A DNA stretch of 64,000 nucleotides from Helianthus annuus (lineage: Eukaryota; Streptophyta; Magnoliopsida; Asterales; Asteraceae). Numbering within the stretch: the first letter of the stretch is position 1; each line of letters starts with the position of its first letter. The notes beneath the pieces were generated by a model. That model saw nothing but the letters and a program-made list of their open reading frames with translations, was not told where the DNA came from and ran no database searches. Where the stretch lies: assembly GCF_002127325.2 (NCBI RefSeq), contig NC_035434.2, forward strand, positions 151,167,116 to 151,231,115. The letters are read 5' to 3'. Shown piece by piece: positions 23,117-34,292 of the stretch. The translations under genes were made by a program, and so were the position numbers.

Positions 23117-23900
23117 GGTTTAAAAAAAAATCAAACTAGCCGTTAGGAATATAGCCGTTTGATTGGTTGTGGTTTGTGGATTAAGCGTTTTAATTTAAAC
23201 GCCGGGATCAATTTTTTTGATTTAAAACGCCCCAAAACGCCCCCCGTAATGGGGATATGGGCGTTATAGAGCGTTTTGGGGCAAAAATTTAAAAAAAAAA
23301 AACGCCCCATTACGTATGGTCTAAGTGTTTACAATGCAGGCGTTATCTCACAGAATATACTGCAGAGAGCAAAACATTAACTGAAACTTAAAACAATCAC
23401 TTCCAGGAGTCTCTGCAGACAGATAAAAACAAAAGCTTTTTAGTTTAGACAACAGTTTTAACACCTGATACAGAACATACATATAACCGAAAACCAGTTG
23501 CTTCACAGAATGGGAAAACATCAAGATTAGAGTCGAGGCAAATTTTACTTGCTTCAATGTCAGTCGAATCATTTTAAATGAAATCATGATCCACAAGTTT
23601 TGTAAAATCGAATGAATCAAAAGAAGAACAAGGGATCAATTACACAGAATCTGGTCTGCAACGAAAAGTCAAAGCACGCAATTTTGTATTATGAAATTGA
23701 CCCATGAATCTACAATTTGGGCATATATATAACCTATGAAACGGTACTAACAAGGTGTTTATACTCCTTCATTTGGGGTACCAGAAAACTGCCATTAACT
23801 GCAAAATAACGGCCTTTGACTTTTGACAACTTTGACTTTTGTTTTCTGCCTTGTGAGATAATGTTGGATATCCATTTTGGTTTAACTTCTTTACTTACAA

Positions 23901-24000
23901 ATCAAATACCATCTTTGAACCAACCCAAAAGTAAAAACTACTTTGAGCTTCGTAAGATATCAAATACCATCTTTGAACCAACCCAAAAGTAAAAACTACT
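23901..24000 (+). repeat. 42-bp direct repeat
   Basis: Two identical 42-bp copies (23901-23942 and 23959-24000) beginning ATCAAATACCATCTTTGAAC, separated by 16 bp. They lie in the 3' region or last intron of the adjacent minus-strand gene. The rest of 23325-24270 holds nothing recognised. Confidence 0.9.
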
Positions 24001-24274
24001 ATGTGACGCCCAGATGCATTTTGAGCTCAAAACAGATACGAGAGGCGCGTGCGCATCACGTATGCGAGGCGTTTGTTATTATAAAAATACCAAAAAATCA
24101 ACTTTACAAACTAAAATATATAAGATATGTCGTTTCATAATCTGTTTCCTTACAATCCGATAGTGTAACATCAGTTGAAACACTTAACGTCAACATAAGC
24201 AATTTTCAGGATATAATAAAACGTACCATCAAGTAATTATGTTTTTTCATCAAATAAGCACATTATCAAACCAC

Positions 24275-25000
24275 TTACCTTCTTGAATATCCTCTGTCAT
24301 TCTGAACTGACGCCCCACGTCGCCCCTTCTGTTGCATCAACGCTCGTACGCGTTCCTTCTCCCTCCCCTCTCGTTTCAACCTCTCTTCCCTAAGTTCCGC
24401 CACACTCTTCTTTCTATTACTCTTGGTAACCGTCTCTGAACCACCGTCATCATCATTATTATCAACTCCTTTCGCATCACCATTTGCGCGCTTTTCCATG
24501 TACCACGGTAACTTTACGCCTTTTCCCGCCACTCCGTACCCTAACCGATACTTCTCGTCCTCTGGCAAAACCACCTTCGGCGCCTCCGCCTCTTTCTTCA
24601 TCCGCTTAAACCCCTTCCTATTCTCATCACTGAATTTACTTTTACTCTTGTCGACAATCTCAACCGGATCAAGAATCTTGATTCCCTCAAACAGATTAAT
24701 ATGCTTGGACTTCGGCTCCAACTCCGGCTCGGGTTCAGCTTTGGGTGACGGTACTGACTCTGGTTCAACGGCGGTGGGTTTGCGTGACGAGGAAGCAGAG
24801 GCAGAGGCTGAAGCTAAGCCGCGGGCTTGTCGAAGTTGTTCGATTCGGAACTCGGTGTCGCGCTTGCGAGATTGTTCGCGCTTGAGCTGCTCTTCTTTGG
24901 CTGCCTCTTCTTCGTCTTTGCGGACTTTTTCTCGGTTGTCGAAATTGTATACGTTCCAACGCTTCTGAGGGAGAATGTTCAGACCTCCGTGGCCTCCCAT
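24275..25000 (-). CDS. LENG1-like / CIR N-terminal domain protein
   Basis: A 241-codon frame opening MGGHGGLNILPQKRW, the hallmark of the N-terminal CIR domain shared by leukocyte receptor cluster member 1 proteins across eukaryotes. Residues 6-50 form this domain and continue into a basic/acidic coiled coil. A PEPELEPK-rich linker lies near 85-100, a YRLGYGVAGKGVKLPWY motif at about 155-171, and an Arg/Lys-rich helix to the end. LENG1-type proteins are nuclear and linked to pre-mRNA processing; the exact role is unsettled. A 5' UTR intron is likely (25009-25259). The terminal codons read through a strong donor (AG|GTAAGT at 24280-24274). If used with the acceptor CTGCAG at 23418-23413, the last residues become RDSWK and the stop is at 23399-23397. 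Confidence 0.85.
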   Translation of the reverse strand: MGGHGGLNILPQKRWNVYNFDNREKVRKDEEEAAKEEQLKREQSRKRDTEFRIEQLRQARGLASASASASSSRKPTAVEPESVPSPKAEPEPELEPKSKHINLFEGIKILDPVEIVDKSKSKFSDENRKGFKRMKKEAEAPKVVLPEDEKYRLGYGVAGKGVKLPWYMEKRANGDAKGVDNNDDDGGSETVTKSNRKKSVAELREERLKREGREKERVRALMQQKGRRGASVQNDRGYSRR

Positions 25001-25438
25001 AGCTTATCCTGAAATCGCGATGTCATTCAAAACTTACACAAACTTCAATTACAGAAGCATATATAACTAACTATCACACATAACAAATATGTTCAATCAA
25101 TTTGTTCAATCAATTTCCAAATTGAACATAACAAATAAGAACGATGCGACAATCGGTAATCGAATCTAGGGTTTGAAATTTCAATTTAGGGATTTAGGGC
25201 AGAAAAAAAGAAAACATGATTGATTGAGATGATTAGGGTTAGATAAGAGGATTACTTACTTGTAAAAGAAGATACAAATGTTTTCTAGTTTAGCAAACGC
25301 TCTTGGACGTCGTTTTTCATAAACATGTATGTAGCAGCGACTTGTATTTTAGATTGATGATAGTAGCGGTATACACGATGTCTCGTTCGTGATCAATCTA
25401 TCTGGGTCATAGCATGCCTGAATCTTTAAATCGACACA

Positions 25439-28049
25439 TACGGGTTGTATAGTTGTATACGGGTTGTATTGCTTTTTTAAATTCCAATAAAGACTGATGT
25501 GTCAGATTTTGTCTATTTATTTGACTGGACCTATACGGGTAGGGCTGACACTTCTGGCACGAACACGATAACACGACATGAACCTACACGAATTTATTAT
25601 GTTTCGTGTTTGATCCTAACAGGTTTCGTGTCTAAAACAGGTTAACACGATAAGATCTTAACAGATTTCGTGTATAAACATATTAAAACCCTAATAATTA
25701 AAAATTAAAAAATATTATATGTCAGTGTGGACATTGGATCATCAGTCGTGGGAACCTACGATGAATTATATACAAATACATGCAGTTCTTTTTTCACAAT
25801 CCAAACCCTAATTTTTAAATCTCTTTCACAAACACCACCATTCCCAATTCGGTTCATAACTTCCCCAATTCGGTCGTGTTCGTGTCTTAAACAGGTCGTG
25901 TTCATGTCTTAAATTGTGTCTTAACAGGTCATGTTCGTGTCTTAAACAGGTCGTATGATACGGTGGTAATTTTTTCATGTCTTAACAGGTCATTTCGTGT
26001 AACCTATTTATTAACAGGTTCGTGTTTCAAAAATCTGACACGATAAGATTTTGTGTCGTGTTCGTGTTTACGTGTTTCGGGTTCGTGTCTTATCGTGTTC
26101 CTATATCTTAACAGATGGGGTTGACCCGTTATGCCACCCCTATATATGGGTCGTATTGGTTGAGTTTTGTTTTTTTTACAAATTTTTTTATACATTTTTT
26201 TATGGTTTTAACAAAGTTTTCGAAAACTTCCTAATTTTTTTTTAAGAATACCATGTACAATATAGTATAGTATAGGTGAGGTATAGGTCCCGTATGAACA
26301 TATATAGGTGTAGTAAAGGTCTCGTATAAATATAGGTTAATTTGTAATTCTAAAGGTATTTTGTTTGTATAATGTATTTAAAGTGTTTTTTGTTTGTTTA
26401 ATGGATACAACACGTAAAGTAACCAGCAATATATGCCAAAATACGACACTGTATAGACATAATACGCGAACAATACGACAAGTAGAAACGTAATACGCTA
26501 TAACACGCCATAATACGCGATAATACAACACGTATAGAGAATCTACACCCTAATACGACACTGACATACAATAAACATGACAATACCGAACGTCACTGAC
26601 AAGACCCGTATGGACAATATATGTCATAATACGGAACATATTGACAATATACGTCATAATACGACATTTAACAAAAAAAATACGTCAATTAATGATATCG
26701 TACAACGCGTATACATACAACATGACACCTTAGAGTACAAGTAGATTACAAACAAAATTACACGTAATCATAGAATACGATACTAATGAAACCGAACGTC
26801 ATCGGAACAACATGTATAGAAGGTATTCTTCATACAATGACACGTAATGACAAAAATACGTCCCCCATATACGCATCAAAAAGGAAAAACCTAAAATTAT
26901 GAAATTTTGATTTTACCCCTATACGCATCATATAGGTTAAAACTAGGTTGTATAGTACCATAATACGACTCATATGATCTGTATAAACCCTCTGAATTCT
27001 AAAAAAAAAACAATGGGTTAATTGATAAATCAGGTGGTTTATAAGGATCGTATAGGCCTATACGATATAGACCCCCTGATTTATCAATTAAACTCTTGTT
27101 TTTTTTTTTTTTGAGAATTTAGGGGGTCTATACGGATCGTATAGGTCTACACGATCTATATTAGCCTACTATACAACCCACTTTTGACCTATACGATGCG
27201 TATAAGGGTGAAATCAAAATTTTATAATTTTAGGTTTTGCCTTTTCGATGTGTGTATACGGGCCCGTATTTTGTCATTGCGTGTCGTTTTATGAAGTATA
27301 TGCTCTATGTGTGCTGTGTCGGTGACGTTCGGTTATGTGTGGTACCGTATTCTATGATCACATGTCATTTTTGTTTTGAATCCACTTGTACTCTTACGTG
27401 TTGTATTGCATCTATACGTGTCGTACCGTATCATTACTTGACGTGTTTTGTCATTGTATGTCATATTATAACATAGATACAATAGTATAAGTATAGTATA
27501 TTATAATAAACTATATGTATAGTATATGTCCCGTATAGACCTATATGTGTAGTATAGATCTCGTATATGTTAATAGTTGTAGTATAATATAGTATACGTG
27601 TGGTATAGTATAGTATAATAAACATGTACCAAACCTCTACTACATGACAAATTTTTAAAAACGTTTTTTGTATAAAAAATAAAAGAATTCTTTTACTAAA
27701 TTTTGTTAAAACTATGATTAAATGTATAAAAAATTGTAAAAATGTAGTATATAATACAGTTATATTATAACATAGATAATATAGCATAATAAATATGTAC
27801 CAAACCTATACTACATGATAAATTTTTAACAATATTTTTTCTTTAAAAATAAAAGATTAAACTTTGTTAAAACTATGATTAAATGTATAAAAAAAATTGT
27901 AAAAGAAAAAGACACAATGAAATACGACCCGTAGAAGCCTATACGACCCATATAGGTCCAGCCAGCCGCCAGACAAGACACGTGCATATTTGACTTTTGA
28001 CTTTTAACTTTTGAACCTATACGGCCTATATAGGCCTATACGACCCATA
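25439..28049. mobile_element. Large foldback element with ~1-kb inverted arms
   Basis: The two halves are imperfect inverted copies around a palindrome at 27049-27064 (CGTATAGGCCTATACG). Matched landmarks, left against complement of right: the GGTTAATTGATAAATCAGG block, AACCTAAAATTAT, AGAGTACAAGT, CCGAACGTCA, and the outer GACCTATA...GGGTCGTAT. After removing a hAT MITE from the left arm, both arms are close to 1 kb. Ends resemble TACGGGTTGTATAG and its relative TATGGGTCGTATAG; no target duplication seen. No coding region. Repeated ATACG and TATACGA words give it a distinctive composition. Superfamily not assigned; long-TIR MULE or Foldback are possible. Confidence 0.75.
25540..26142. mobile_element. 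hAT-type MITE, 603 bp, CGTGTC-rich, nested in the foldback arm
   Basis: Ends TAGGGCTGACA and TGCCACCCCTA are inverted. Flanks are TATACGGG (25532-25539) and TATATGGG (26143-26150), an 8-bp duplication with one mismatch. The interior repeats CGTGTCTTAACAGGT-like words. The unoccupied site is visible in the opposite arm of the foldback element (complement of the region near 27945-27960). Confidence 0.8.
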
Positions 28050-28195
28050 ATTGAAAAACCAAAGTGTATGGATAGATTGGCTGGTGTGCCAATAGAATTC
28101 CCCATCTATTATCAACCATCACACACTCCTAGGTAAGGTATTTCAACGCTCGAGTGACGTTGATTATACATAGACAAACAATATATAAAAGAAAT

Positions 28196-28465
28196 GAGTA
28201 AATTACTTTGTGTTTTAGTAGTTTTAACAACTCGAGTTCAAAATCAAAAAGTTTAATGCCTGAGTTTCTAACCACTTATTTTATAACGTTTTGAGTCCAA
28301 TTGTGTTAAAAAAACTGGACTCAAAATGTTAAAAGATTCGACTCAATAGGAGTGAAAAGGTTATAAAAAACATTCAAGGACTCAGGGCGTTAAACATTTT
28401 GATTTCGGACTTAAATGGTTAAAACCGTTAAAACATAAGGACTCAAAAAGTAATTATTGTTACTC
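28196..28465. mobile_element. Foldback MITE, 270 bp
   Basis: The left half (GAGTAAATTACTTTGTG, then AGTTTTAAC, AAATCAAAAAGTTTAATGCC, TGAGT) is matched by the complement of the right half (GAGTAACAATAATTACTTT, GGTTTTAACC, AAATCAAAATGTTTAACGCC, TGAGT). Target duplication not resolved. No coding. Confidence 0.65.
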
Positions 28466-28529
28466 TAAAAGTTGGTGATAAAAGACGAGTTGATCATACC
28501 TGGACAAACAATATATATATAAAAAGAGT

Positions 28530-28866
28530 AAAGATCCCGTACAAAATATCTTATCGTACAAAATGTACGAATGACATGGAAAAATAAAAAAAAAACATAT
28601 TGGCATTTTCGTAATTATTACAAGATCATTTGTTACAAAATTACCCTACCAGATCAAATTACCTTACAAAATCATTTGTAGAGTAATTACGATACTCTAC
28701 AAAATTATCCTACAAGATTAAAATTACCCTACAAGATCATTTGTAGAGTAATTTTGATATCTACCCTACGAGTAAAATAATTACAAAAATGTCACCGCGT
28801 TTTTTTTTTTACATTTCCACTCCATTCGTACGTTCCGTACGGTAAGATACTTTGTATTTGGTCTTT
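28530..28866. mobile_element. MITE with ~80-bp inverted termini (AAAGATCCCGTACAAAATATC)
   Basis: The left end runs AAAGATCCCGTACAAAATAT and on through GTACGAATG. The complement of the right end runs AAAGACCAAATACAAAGTAT and on through GTACGAATG; both continue to CATTTT(C/T)GTAATT. The interior repeats ATTACCCTACAAGATCATTT words. Target duplication not resolved. Confidence 0.7.
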
Positions 28867-29379
28867 TGTCTTTAAAAAAAAAACCCATTAACAAAACAAA
28901 AAAAAAAATTGTAACTAAAAAAATAGTTAAAATGGGTAACTATGAAAATTTAAGAAATATTTAAGTTTTAGTTAAAATAAAGGTAAAATAGTCGTTCTAT
29001 GATTTAGTTTTTACCAAATAAATCAAAATTTGCATTTTTTTTTTTAATAAGGAGATATATGCAATTTTGGTTTTGGTTTAGTGAATATGCAATTAAGCAA
29101 ACTTTGTAGGTGAAATTGTCCCAATAAACTATTCTAAAATTGTAGTCTAGTTTGAAATTTGAGACAACTCTTAAGGCCAAATTTTGCAAACTGATCAGTT
29201 TGACCTAGTGAAAGAACAATGTTTGTTTCATAATCTTCCTTACAAACTGATGGTGTAAGATCACTTGAAATGCTTCACTTGGACATAAGGAATCATCAGA
29301 ATTCAATCAAATGTACCCATATGATCCATTTCACAAAGACCTAGCTAGTAAGTTCATTGAGTCTTCTACCTTTGGAGCT
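28867..29379. other. AT-rich intergenic DNA, probable NAC gene 3' flank
   Basis: No gene or clear repeat seen. The part nearest 29380 is the likely 3' UTR of the minus-strand NAC gene. Confidence 0.5.
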
Positions 29380-32060
29380 TCAAGCATGCTTCTTTGATTC
29401 ATCAGTATCCATCTGTTCATGTCTATTAAACTGGAACCGATCATTATCGTCAAAATTAACATCACCGTATCCATCTTTGGCAATCATGAGTCTGATGTTT
29501 CGTTCGAAAATGACACAACCATCACACTCATTGTCGTCTTGAAAAGCCGTTAGTGCCACTTGTGACGATGGTGGATTCGAACTTGGATCAAACATATACA
29601 TCCCTGGATGCCCATGCCTATGTACAGGTGGCAAAGATTCAGACCGCTGCCGTGTTGGTGGAAAAAATGGAGGTTTTTGCAATGAGAAATTGTGGTCTAA
29701 TCGCGTTGGACAAGATTGATGCACTAATGGAGCTCTAGTTGGTTGAAAGCTTGTCGTTTCGACATGTTTAGGCTGCCTCGTGGCGGATTTCATGATTAGA
29801 TCATAGAGAGATCCCATATTTTTGAAGTCTTGCTCGGCTACATTGTTTTCGACTTGTAGAATAGTGGGATTTTCTTGACTAGAGACCACACAAGCATGTT
29901 GATCACGAACCATAACTTGCCTTTTCGCTTCTTTAGCTCTAGTTTTAGTACGCAAGTGAGATTCACCATGACGAATAGTAGGATTTGAGTTTTGGTTAGG
30001 TTGTTGAACAACCACATTGTTTTCGACTTGAAGAATAGTGGGATTTATGTCTTGACTAGAGACCACACGTACGCATTGATCACGAACCATAACTTGCCTT
30101 TTCGCTTCTTTAGCTCTAGTGTTAGCACCCACGCGGGATTCACCATGATGATTAGTAGGATTTGAGTTTTGGCTAGGTTGTTGAACAGCCACATTGTTTT
30201 CGACTTGAAGAATAATGGGATTTTCAACTTGCCTTTTCGCTTTTTTAGCTCTAGTTTTAGCACGCGAGTGTGATTCATTGGAGGTAACACAAGGTTGCTC
30301 CATCCTTCCATTTTTGTAGATCTTACATAGAACATAATCATCAAACTGCAAAAGATAGTCAAAAGTGAAACTTATAAACATAACACATAAACAAAATACA
30401 ATCATTATAGATCTAAAGTTAAGGATTTCGAGTTTCGTACCTTTTTGTCATCCGAACCTAAAGGCTGTCGCGTTTCATAACCCTCGACCACATATTCGTG
30501 CATCATCCAACTCGTTTTAGTCCCGTTTGGTTGATGTCCTTCGTAATAAATCAACAACTTCCTATTACCTATTTTAACCTCATTGTCTTTGATAACTCTG
30601 ACAATACCATTGGCCTTCCAATAACCAGGACCAGCACTTCGTCTTGGGCGGTTACCGCGGGCATACTTTCGGTCTCTTGACGAGAAAAAGTACCATATCC
30701 CTTCTATAGCTTGCGGGTAATTCGCTGCGTAAATTACGTCGAATTAGATCAACAATTTTAATCGATCAGTATTCAAATAAACAAAGGAGTATCATTGACG
30801 GACTTTTCCCAATGGTAACATCAGTAGGTAATTACTGACGGAACACCGAAGGATGCGACGACAAAACTAAAAATGAAAATGTGTACACTAAACAGTCTGT
30901 GGGGAATTTATGACATTGGTTATAGTTCTTTTATAGAAATTTTAATAAACTTTAACATTATTCTTTTTAGTTAATTAATATCATCGAAGGATTCACTTAT
31001 AACTCGTCAACAAAGGTCGTCACTACTCCCTCGCTAACGAATCCGTCGGAAATAGAAGTGTGCAAAAAAACCGGTTTTAGATCGAAACCGGAAAAAAAAA
31101 AAACGAAAGCAGTTTTTTTTTTAAAAAAAACCGATTTCAACCCGAACCAAACTGGCGGTTTGTAGACTGGTTAGTATTCTTGATCTTTGAAACGGTTTAA
31201 AAACCGAAAGGGTGTAAAAAAAACAGGTTTACACCGGTTAAAAACCGTTTTTTTAGCCCAAACACCGTACCGATTAGACAATTAGTACCGGTTCGGGTTC
31301 CCATCGTATAAAACCGCTTTTTCCCCCAAATAACGGACCGGTTTAAAAAAAACGATTTGTACACCTCTAGTCGGAAACAAACACTTTGGCCGATCTTACA
31401 AAAGTTGTCGGTGATCCGTGCGTAATGGTAATTTTTCGTAAATAAGATTACCCCCCTCCCTTTTCGCTTAGAATGTTAATTTTACCGAAAATTTCTGAAA
31501 ATTTTATGCGTATTGAGTCAGGTCCCCTATCTTTTTCTTAAAAAATTTCAACCCCTTATTTAGAAACTTCAAGATCCGTCATGTAACTATACCAAGGGCC
31601 ATATTTTCAACTGTCATGAACTAACCGCAATTACCAACAGATTTACTGAAAAAATAATATAAAAAACTTGATAATATATATAATAGATACCTGTAAGATC
31701 CTTTGGGTGATATCCATACACATTAGCTTCACTAATCTTGGTCTTGGGAAGATTCTGATTATTTATCTTCTTTCTTAGATAATGGACAATGAGTTCTTTA
31801 TCAGTTGGCAAGAATCGACACCCGGTCGGAAGGGAATCAAGATAAGCGGTCTCGGACACCTTCATTGTCTTGGCGGGATGACATCCACATTGACAATGAA
31901 GACATGGGTAGCAACCAGGAGGATCACTGATGCAGTTTGAAGTAGAAGATTGTTGTTGTTGTGTGTATTCGAAAAGTGATGGATCATTGAGCATAGTGTG
32001 GTTGTTAATATTAAGGACGGTGGTGGTGGTGGTGGTGTTATGGTGTGTAACAGAATTCAT
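29380..32060 (-). CDS. NAC-domain transcription factor with repeated C-terminal region
   Basis: Three exons, 32060-31691, 30724-30441, 30345-29380, in phase, give 539 residues from ATG to TGA. The NAC domain spans about 77-230: subdomain A LPTGCRFLPTDKELIVHYL, B around DLTANYPQAI, C ending RSAGPGYWKANG, D with GTKTSWMMHEY, E as FDDYVLCKIYKNGR. Intron positions are those usual for plant NAC genes. Oddities: Cys replaces Phe in the common PPGFRF motif; a 76-residue N-terminal extension has Thr and Gln runs and a Cys/His cluster (CYPCLHCQCGCHP, 50-62). The C-terminal part has three degenerate repeats containing TRAK-AKRQV (about 247-258, 292-303, 351-362) and NPTILQVENNV. The basic repeats could act in nuclear import. 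A hAT MITE sits in intron 1. Specific subgroup and targets unknown. Confidence 0.92.
31053..31369. mobile_element. hAT-type MITE, 317 bp, in NAC intron 1
   Basis: Ends TAGAAGTGTGCAAA and the complement of the right end, TAGAGGTGTACAAA, are inverted repeats. A perfect 8-bp duplication GTCGGAAA flanks it (31045-31052, 31370-31377). The interior is rich in AACCGGTTT-like words. A degenerate relative lies at 41930-42225. Confidence 0.88.
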
Positions 32061-32185
32061 GGTCTTCTTCTTGATGTTGTATGTAAGTAGAAGAACCTGA
32101 TTTTGTTGTTGAACTCAAATAGTTATATACGTATAATACGGGTTTAGCGATAAGCATCATTATTCTATTTGGATTTGTTTGTTTA
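32061..32185 (-). promoter_or_regulatory. 5' leader and proximal promoter of the NAC gene
   Basis: On the minus strand the sequence before the ATG includes TATATAACTATTTG near 32127-32114, placing a TATA-like box about 60 bp upstream of the start codon. Little promoter remains before the putative Helitron at 32186, so upstream control may partly come from transposon sequence. Confidence 0.35.
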
Positions 32186-33182
32186 TCTAATCTAATCTAA
32201 CTTATAATAAAAAGTTACAATTAATAACACATGACAATCTCTCTTTTAATTTATTATTAATGATAATAATAATAATATCTAATCTAATTTTCATATTTTA
32301 TCTTTATATCTTTTGATATTCTACATTAATTCCTTTAGTTATTAATAAATATTATTAATATCTAATGTATTATAAAAAACAAAATTAAGCGGTTCAAAAA
32401 AACAATTACCACACGAGGTCGTGTCCCTTTGACACACCCTCGTGCCCCTGCATACTCGACTTTCTGGTCTGCCCAGTTCATCTCCTTCTGTCCAGTAGTA
32501 CTCCTTGAGGTTATGCTCAAGGAACCTCCATTAATTTAAGTCAATTTTTTCATTAAGAACCTTTTAAGCTCTAATATATTGTTTATTTTTTCTTTTTTTT
32601 TCCATAAAAAATAGCTTCTCTTCAATCTTAAATGACAATTTATGATAAACCCATAATTTGTAGAAGCAAACTCTTTCATTGTTTTTTCATTTATTAAACA
32701 TATTGAATAACCTCTCAATCATTTTTTTTTAACAACATATCGATCAGAGCTATACATGACCAAAGCTCGGTTGAAATGGGATTTGAACCCGATCACTCCC
32801 GGGCAGAAACCCACGAGATGGTAAACCTTCCCACCTCCATTGCAACCACTAGACTACAACATCATTGGCCTCTCAATCAAATTAAAGAGATTACAGAACA
32901 AGTGAAAAAAGTTAAACATATATAGGAGATATGTTTAAATTTGATTTGAAAATTGGACATCGATGTATGCCGAGAATATACGAAAATAACGAGATTTAAT
33001 TAGTTTAAATTGTGTAAATTTGTTTTAACATTATTTTGATTTTTTTTAATTTCAAAGAAATAAATTGACATTTTCTTGATTATGAGTGATTTTAACCAAT
33101 TTTTATATGGTATTTATAATCTTTTACTTACATGAAATATTTCATTAATTCAACCGTGTAATACACGGGATCTATAACCTAG
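32186..33182 (+). mobile_element. Putative non-autonomous Helitron with nested SINE
   Basis: The right end is a Helitron-type terminus: hairpin CCGTGTAATACACGG, then ATCTATAAC and CTAG followed by T (CTAG at 33179-33182). The left end ATCTAATCTAATCTAACTTA with nearby ACACATGACA resembles the starts of the other Helitrons here (TCTATACTATATAATAAAAG...ACACATGTCA). A GC-richer block at 32405-32520 (ends TTGAGGTTATGCTCAAGG) may be captured host DNA but was not recognised. Confidence 0.55.
32722..32868 (-). mobile_element. tRNA-derived SINE, antisense, with perfect target duplication
   Basis: On the minus strand: A box TAGTCTAGTGG, B box GGGTTCAAATCCC, and a terminal A-run (T-run on plus from 32722). 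An 11-bp direct repeat CCTCTCAATCA flanks it (32711-32721, 32869-32879), a typical SINE target duplication. It lies inside the putative Helitron 32186-33182. Confidence 0.88.
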
Positions 33183-33950
33183 TTAATTAATGTAGTAATA
33201 ATAATAGTAATAATAATAATAATAATTCAGTTATCAATATTATTTTTTAATTTTATAATAAGTGGTTTAGTTATCGATGCTATTATACTCTTTTTTTTAA
33301 TGGCGAAAGTTTTATATAAAATAAAGAGGGGTAAATTATACTTTTCGTCCTTTATGTTTGTAGCGGGTTGCAATGGATAACCTTTAAATTTAATAATTAC
33401 AGTTATAGTCCTTTATTTGCAAAACATATTACACCTTATGTCCTTTGACTCTAACCTGGTTAAAACTTTCAATTAAGTGATGTCATATGCAACCCATGTG
33501 AGGGCGAAACAGTCATTTAATAACAAAAATATCAAAATTTTAAAACTTATATAAAAATTATAAACCTAAACATCATCATCACCTCTATACTCTCTCAATC
33601 TCTCCCCTGTCTCTCTGCCATATTTTCCCAACTGGACCTTCTTCATCACCAATTCCTATATTTCTTCAACTTTATCACCCAAATTCTCAACAGAATTCAC
33701 CAAATCAACCTTCAAATTTGACGAATCAACCTCCAATTTTACTGAATCAACAACTCACACCTTTTTAGGGTTTATCAAATCAACACCTGGCTCCTTCTGT
33801 TTCTTTAACAAATTCGGCTTTACAAGCCGTCGGCGTTTAGGAGACCAAGTGGTGGTGGGGGTTCCAGGGTGGTCGTCGGTCAGACGTCATTAACAAGCTT
33901 TGCTCGTGGTGGTGGGGACTCTGTGACGGTGGGGGTTCTATTTGTGGTAC

Positions 33951-34269
33951 TGATGTGTGCCCCATGTCACCTTGCAATCCAAGCCACGTAACTCCACGTA
34001 TTTAGGATTTAGGATTTGTTTATTTTAATGTGATGTGTTAATTAAAGGAGTACAGGGGATGCCCATACTCCACGTTCATGCAGTTTCTTTTTATTCCCAT
34101 GTTTAGGTTAGTGGCTTAGTGGTGGCAGTAGTTATGTAAGGCTATATAATAGCCATAGGTTTCCTTTTTAATGCAAGCAAATGAATTGAATCAGTTTCTC
34201 ACTCTCTTTTCTCTCTAGTTCGTTAACCTATCTTCTGGCCATTTGATCCAAACAATCTGAACCATAACA
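33951..34269 (+). repeat. Left LTR of the gag-only element
   Basis: Starts TGATGTGTGCC and ends CATAACA. A likely promoter TATA box is CTATATAATAG at 34142-34152. Identical to the right LTR except at 34163. Confidence 0.93.
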
Positions 34270-34271
34270 TT

Positions 34272-34283
34272 TGGTATCAGAGC
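34272..34283 (+). other. Primer-binding site (tRNA-Met)
   Basis: TGGTATCAGAGC lies 2 bp after the left LTR. This word is the usual complement of the 3' end of plant initiator tRNA-Met in retrotransposons. Confidence 0.9.
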
Positions 34284-34292
34284 ACTGATCCG

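Larger units (their letters stand above)
21211..23321 (-). mobile_element. PIF/Harbinger element, 2.1 kb, with intact transposase
   Basis: The left end GACCATGTGTAGTGG and the complement of the right end, GACCATACGTAATGG, form the terminal inverted repeats. TAA lies immediately outside both ends (21208-21210, 23322-23324), matching the 3-bp TWA duplication of PIF/Harbinger. One two-exon transposase gene occupies most of the element. The Myb-like second ORF that autonomous PIF elements usually encode was not found, so mobility would need that protein in trans. Confidence 0.9.

Noticed and set aside
24423..24968. 181-codon open frame opposite the LENG1-like gene
   Set aside because: Antisense shadow of a real coding region with strong codon periodicity.
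26004..27787. Several 60-108-codon frames in the foldback element
   Set aside because: All fall in low-complexity ATACG/TATA sequence and mirror each other between arms.
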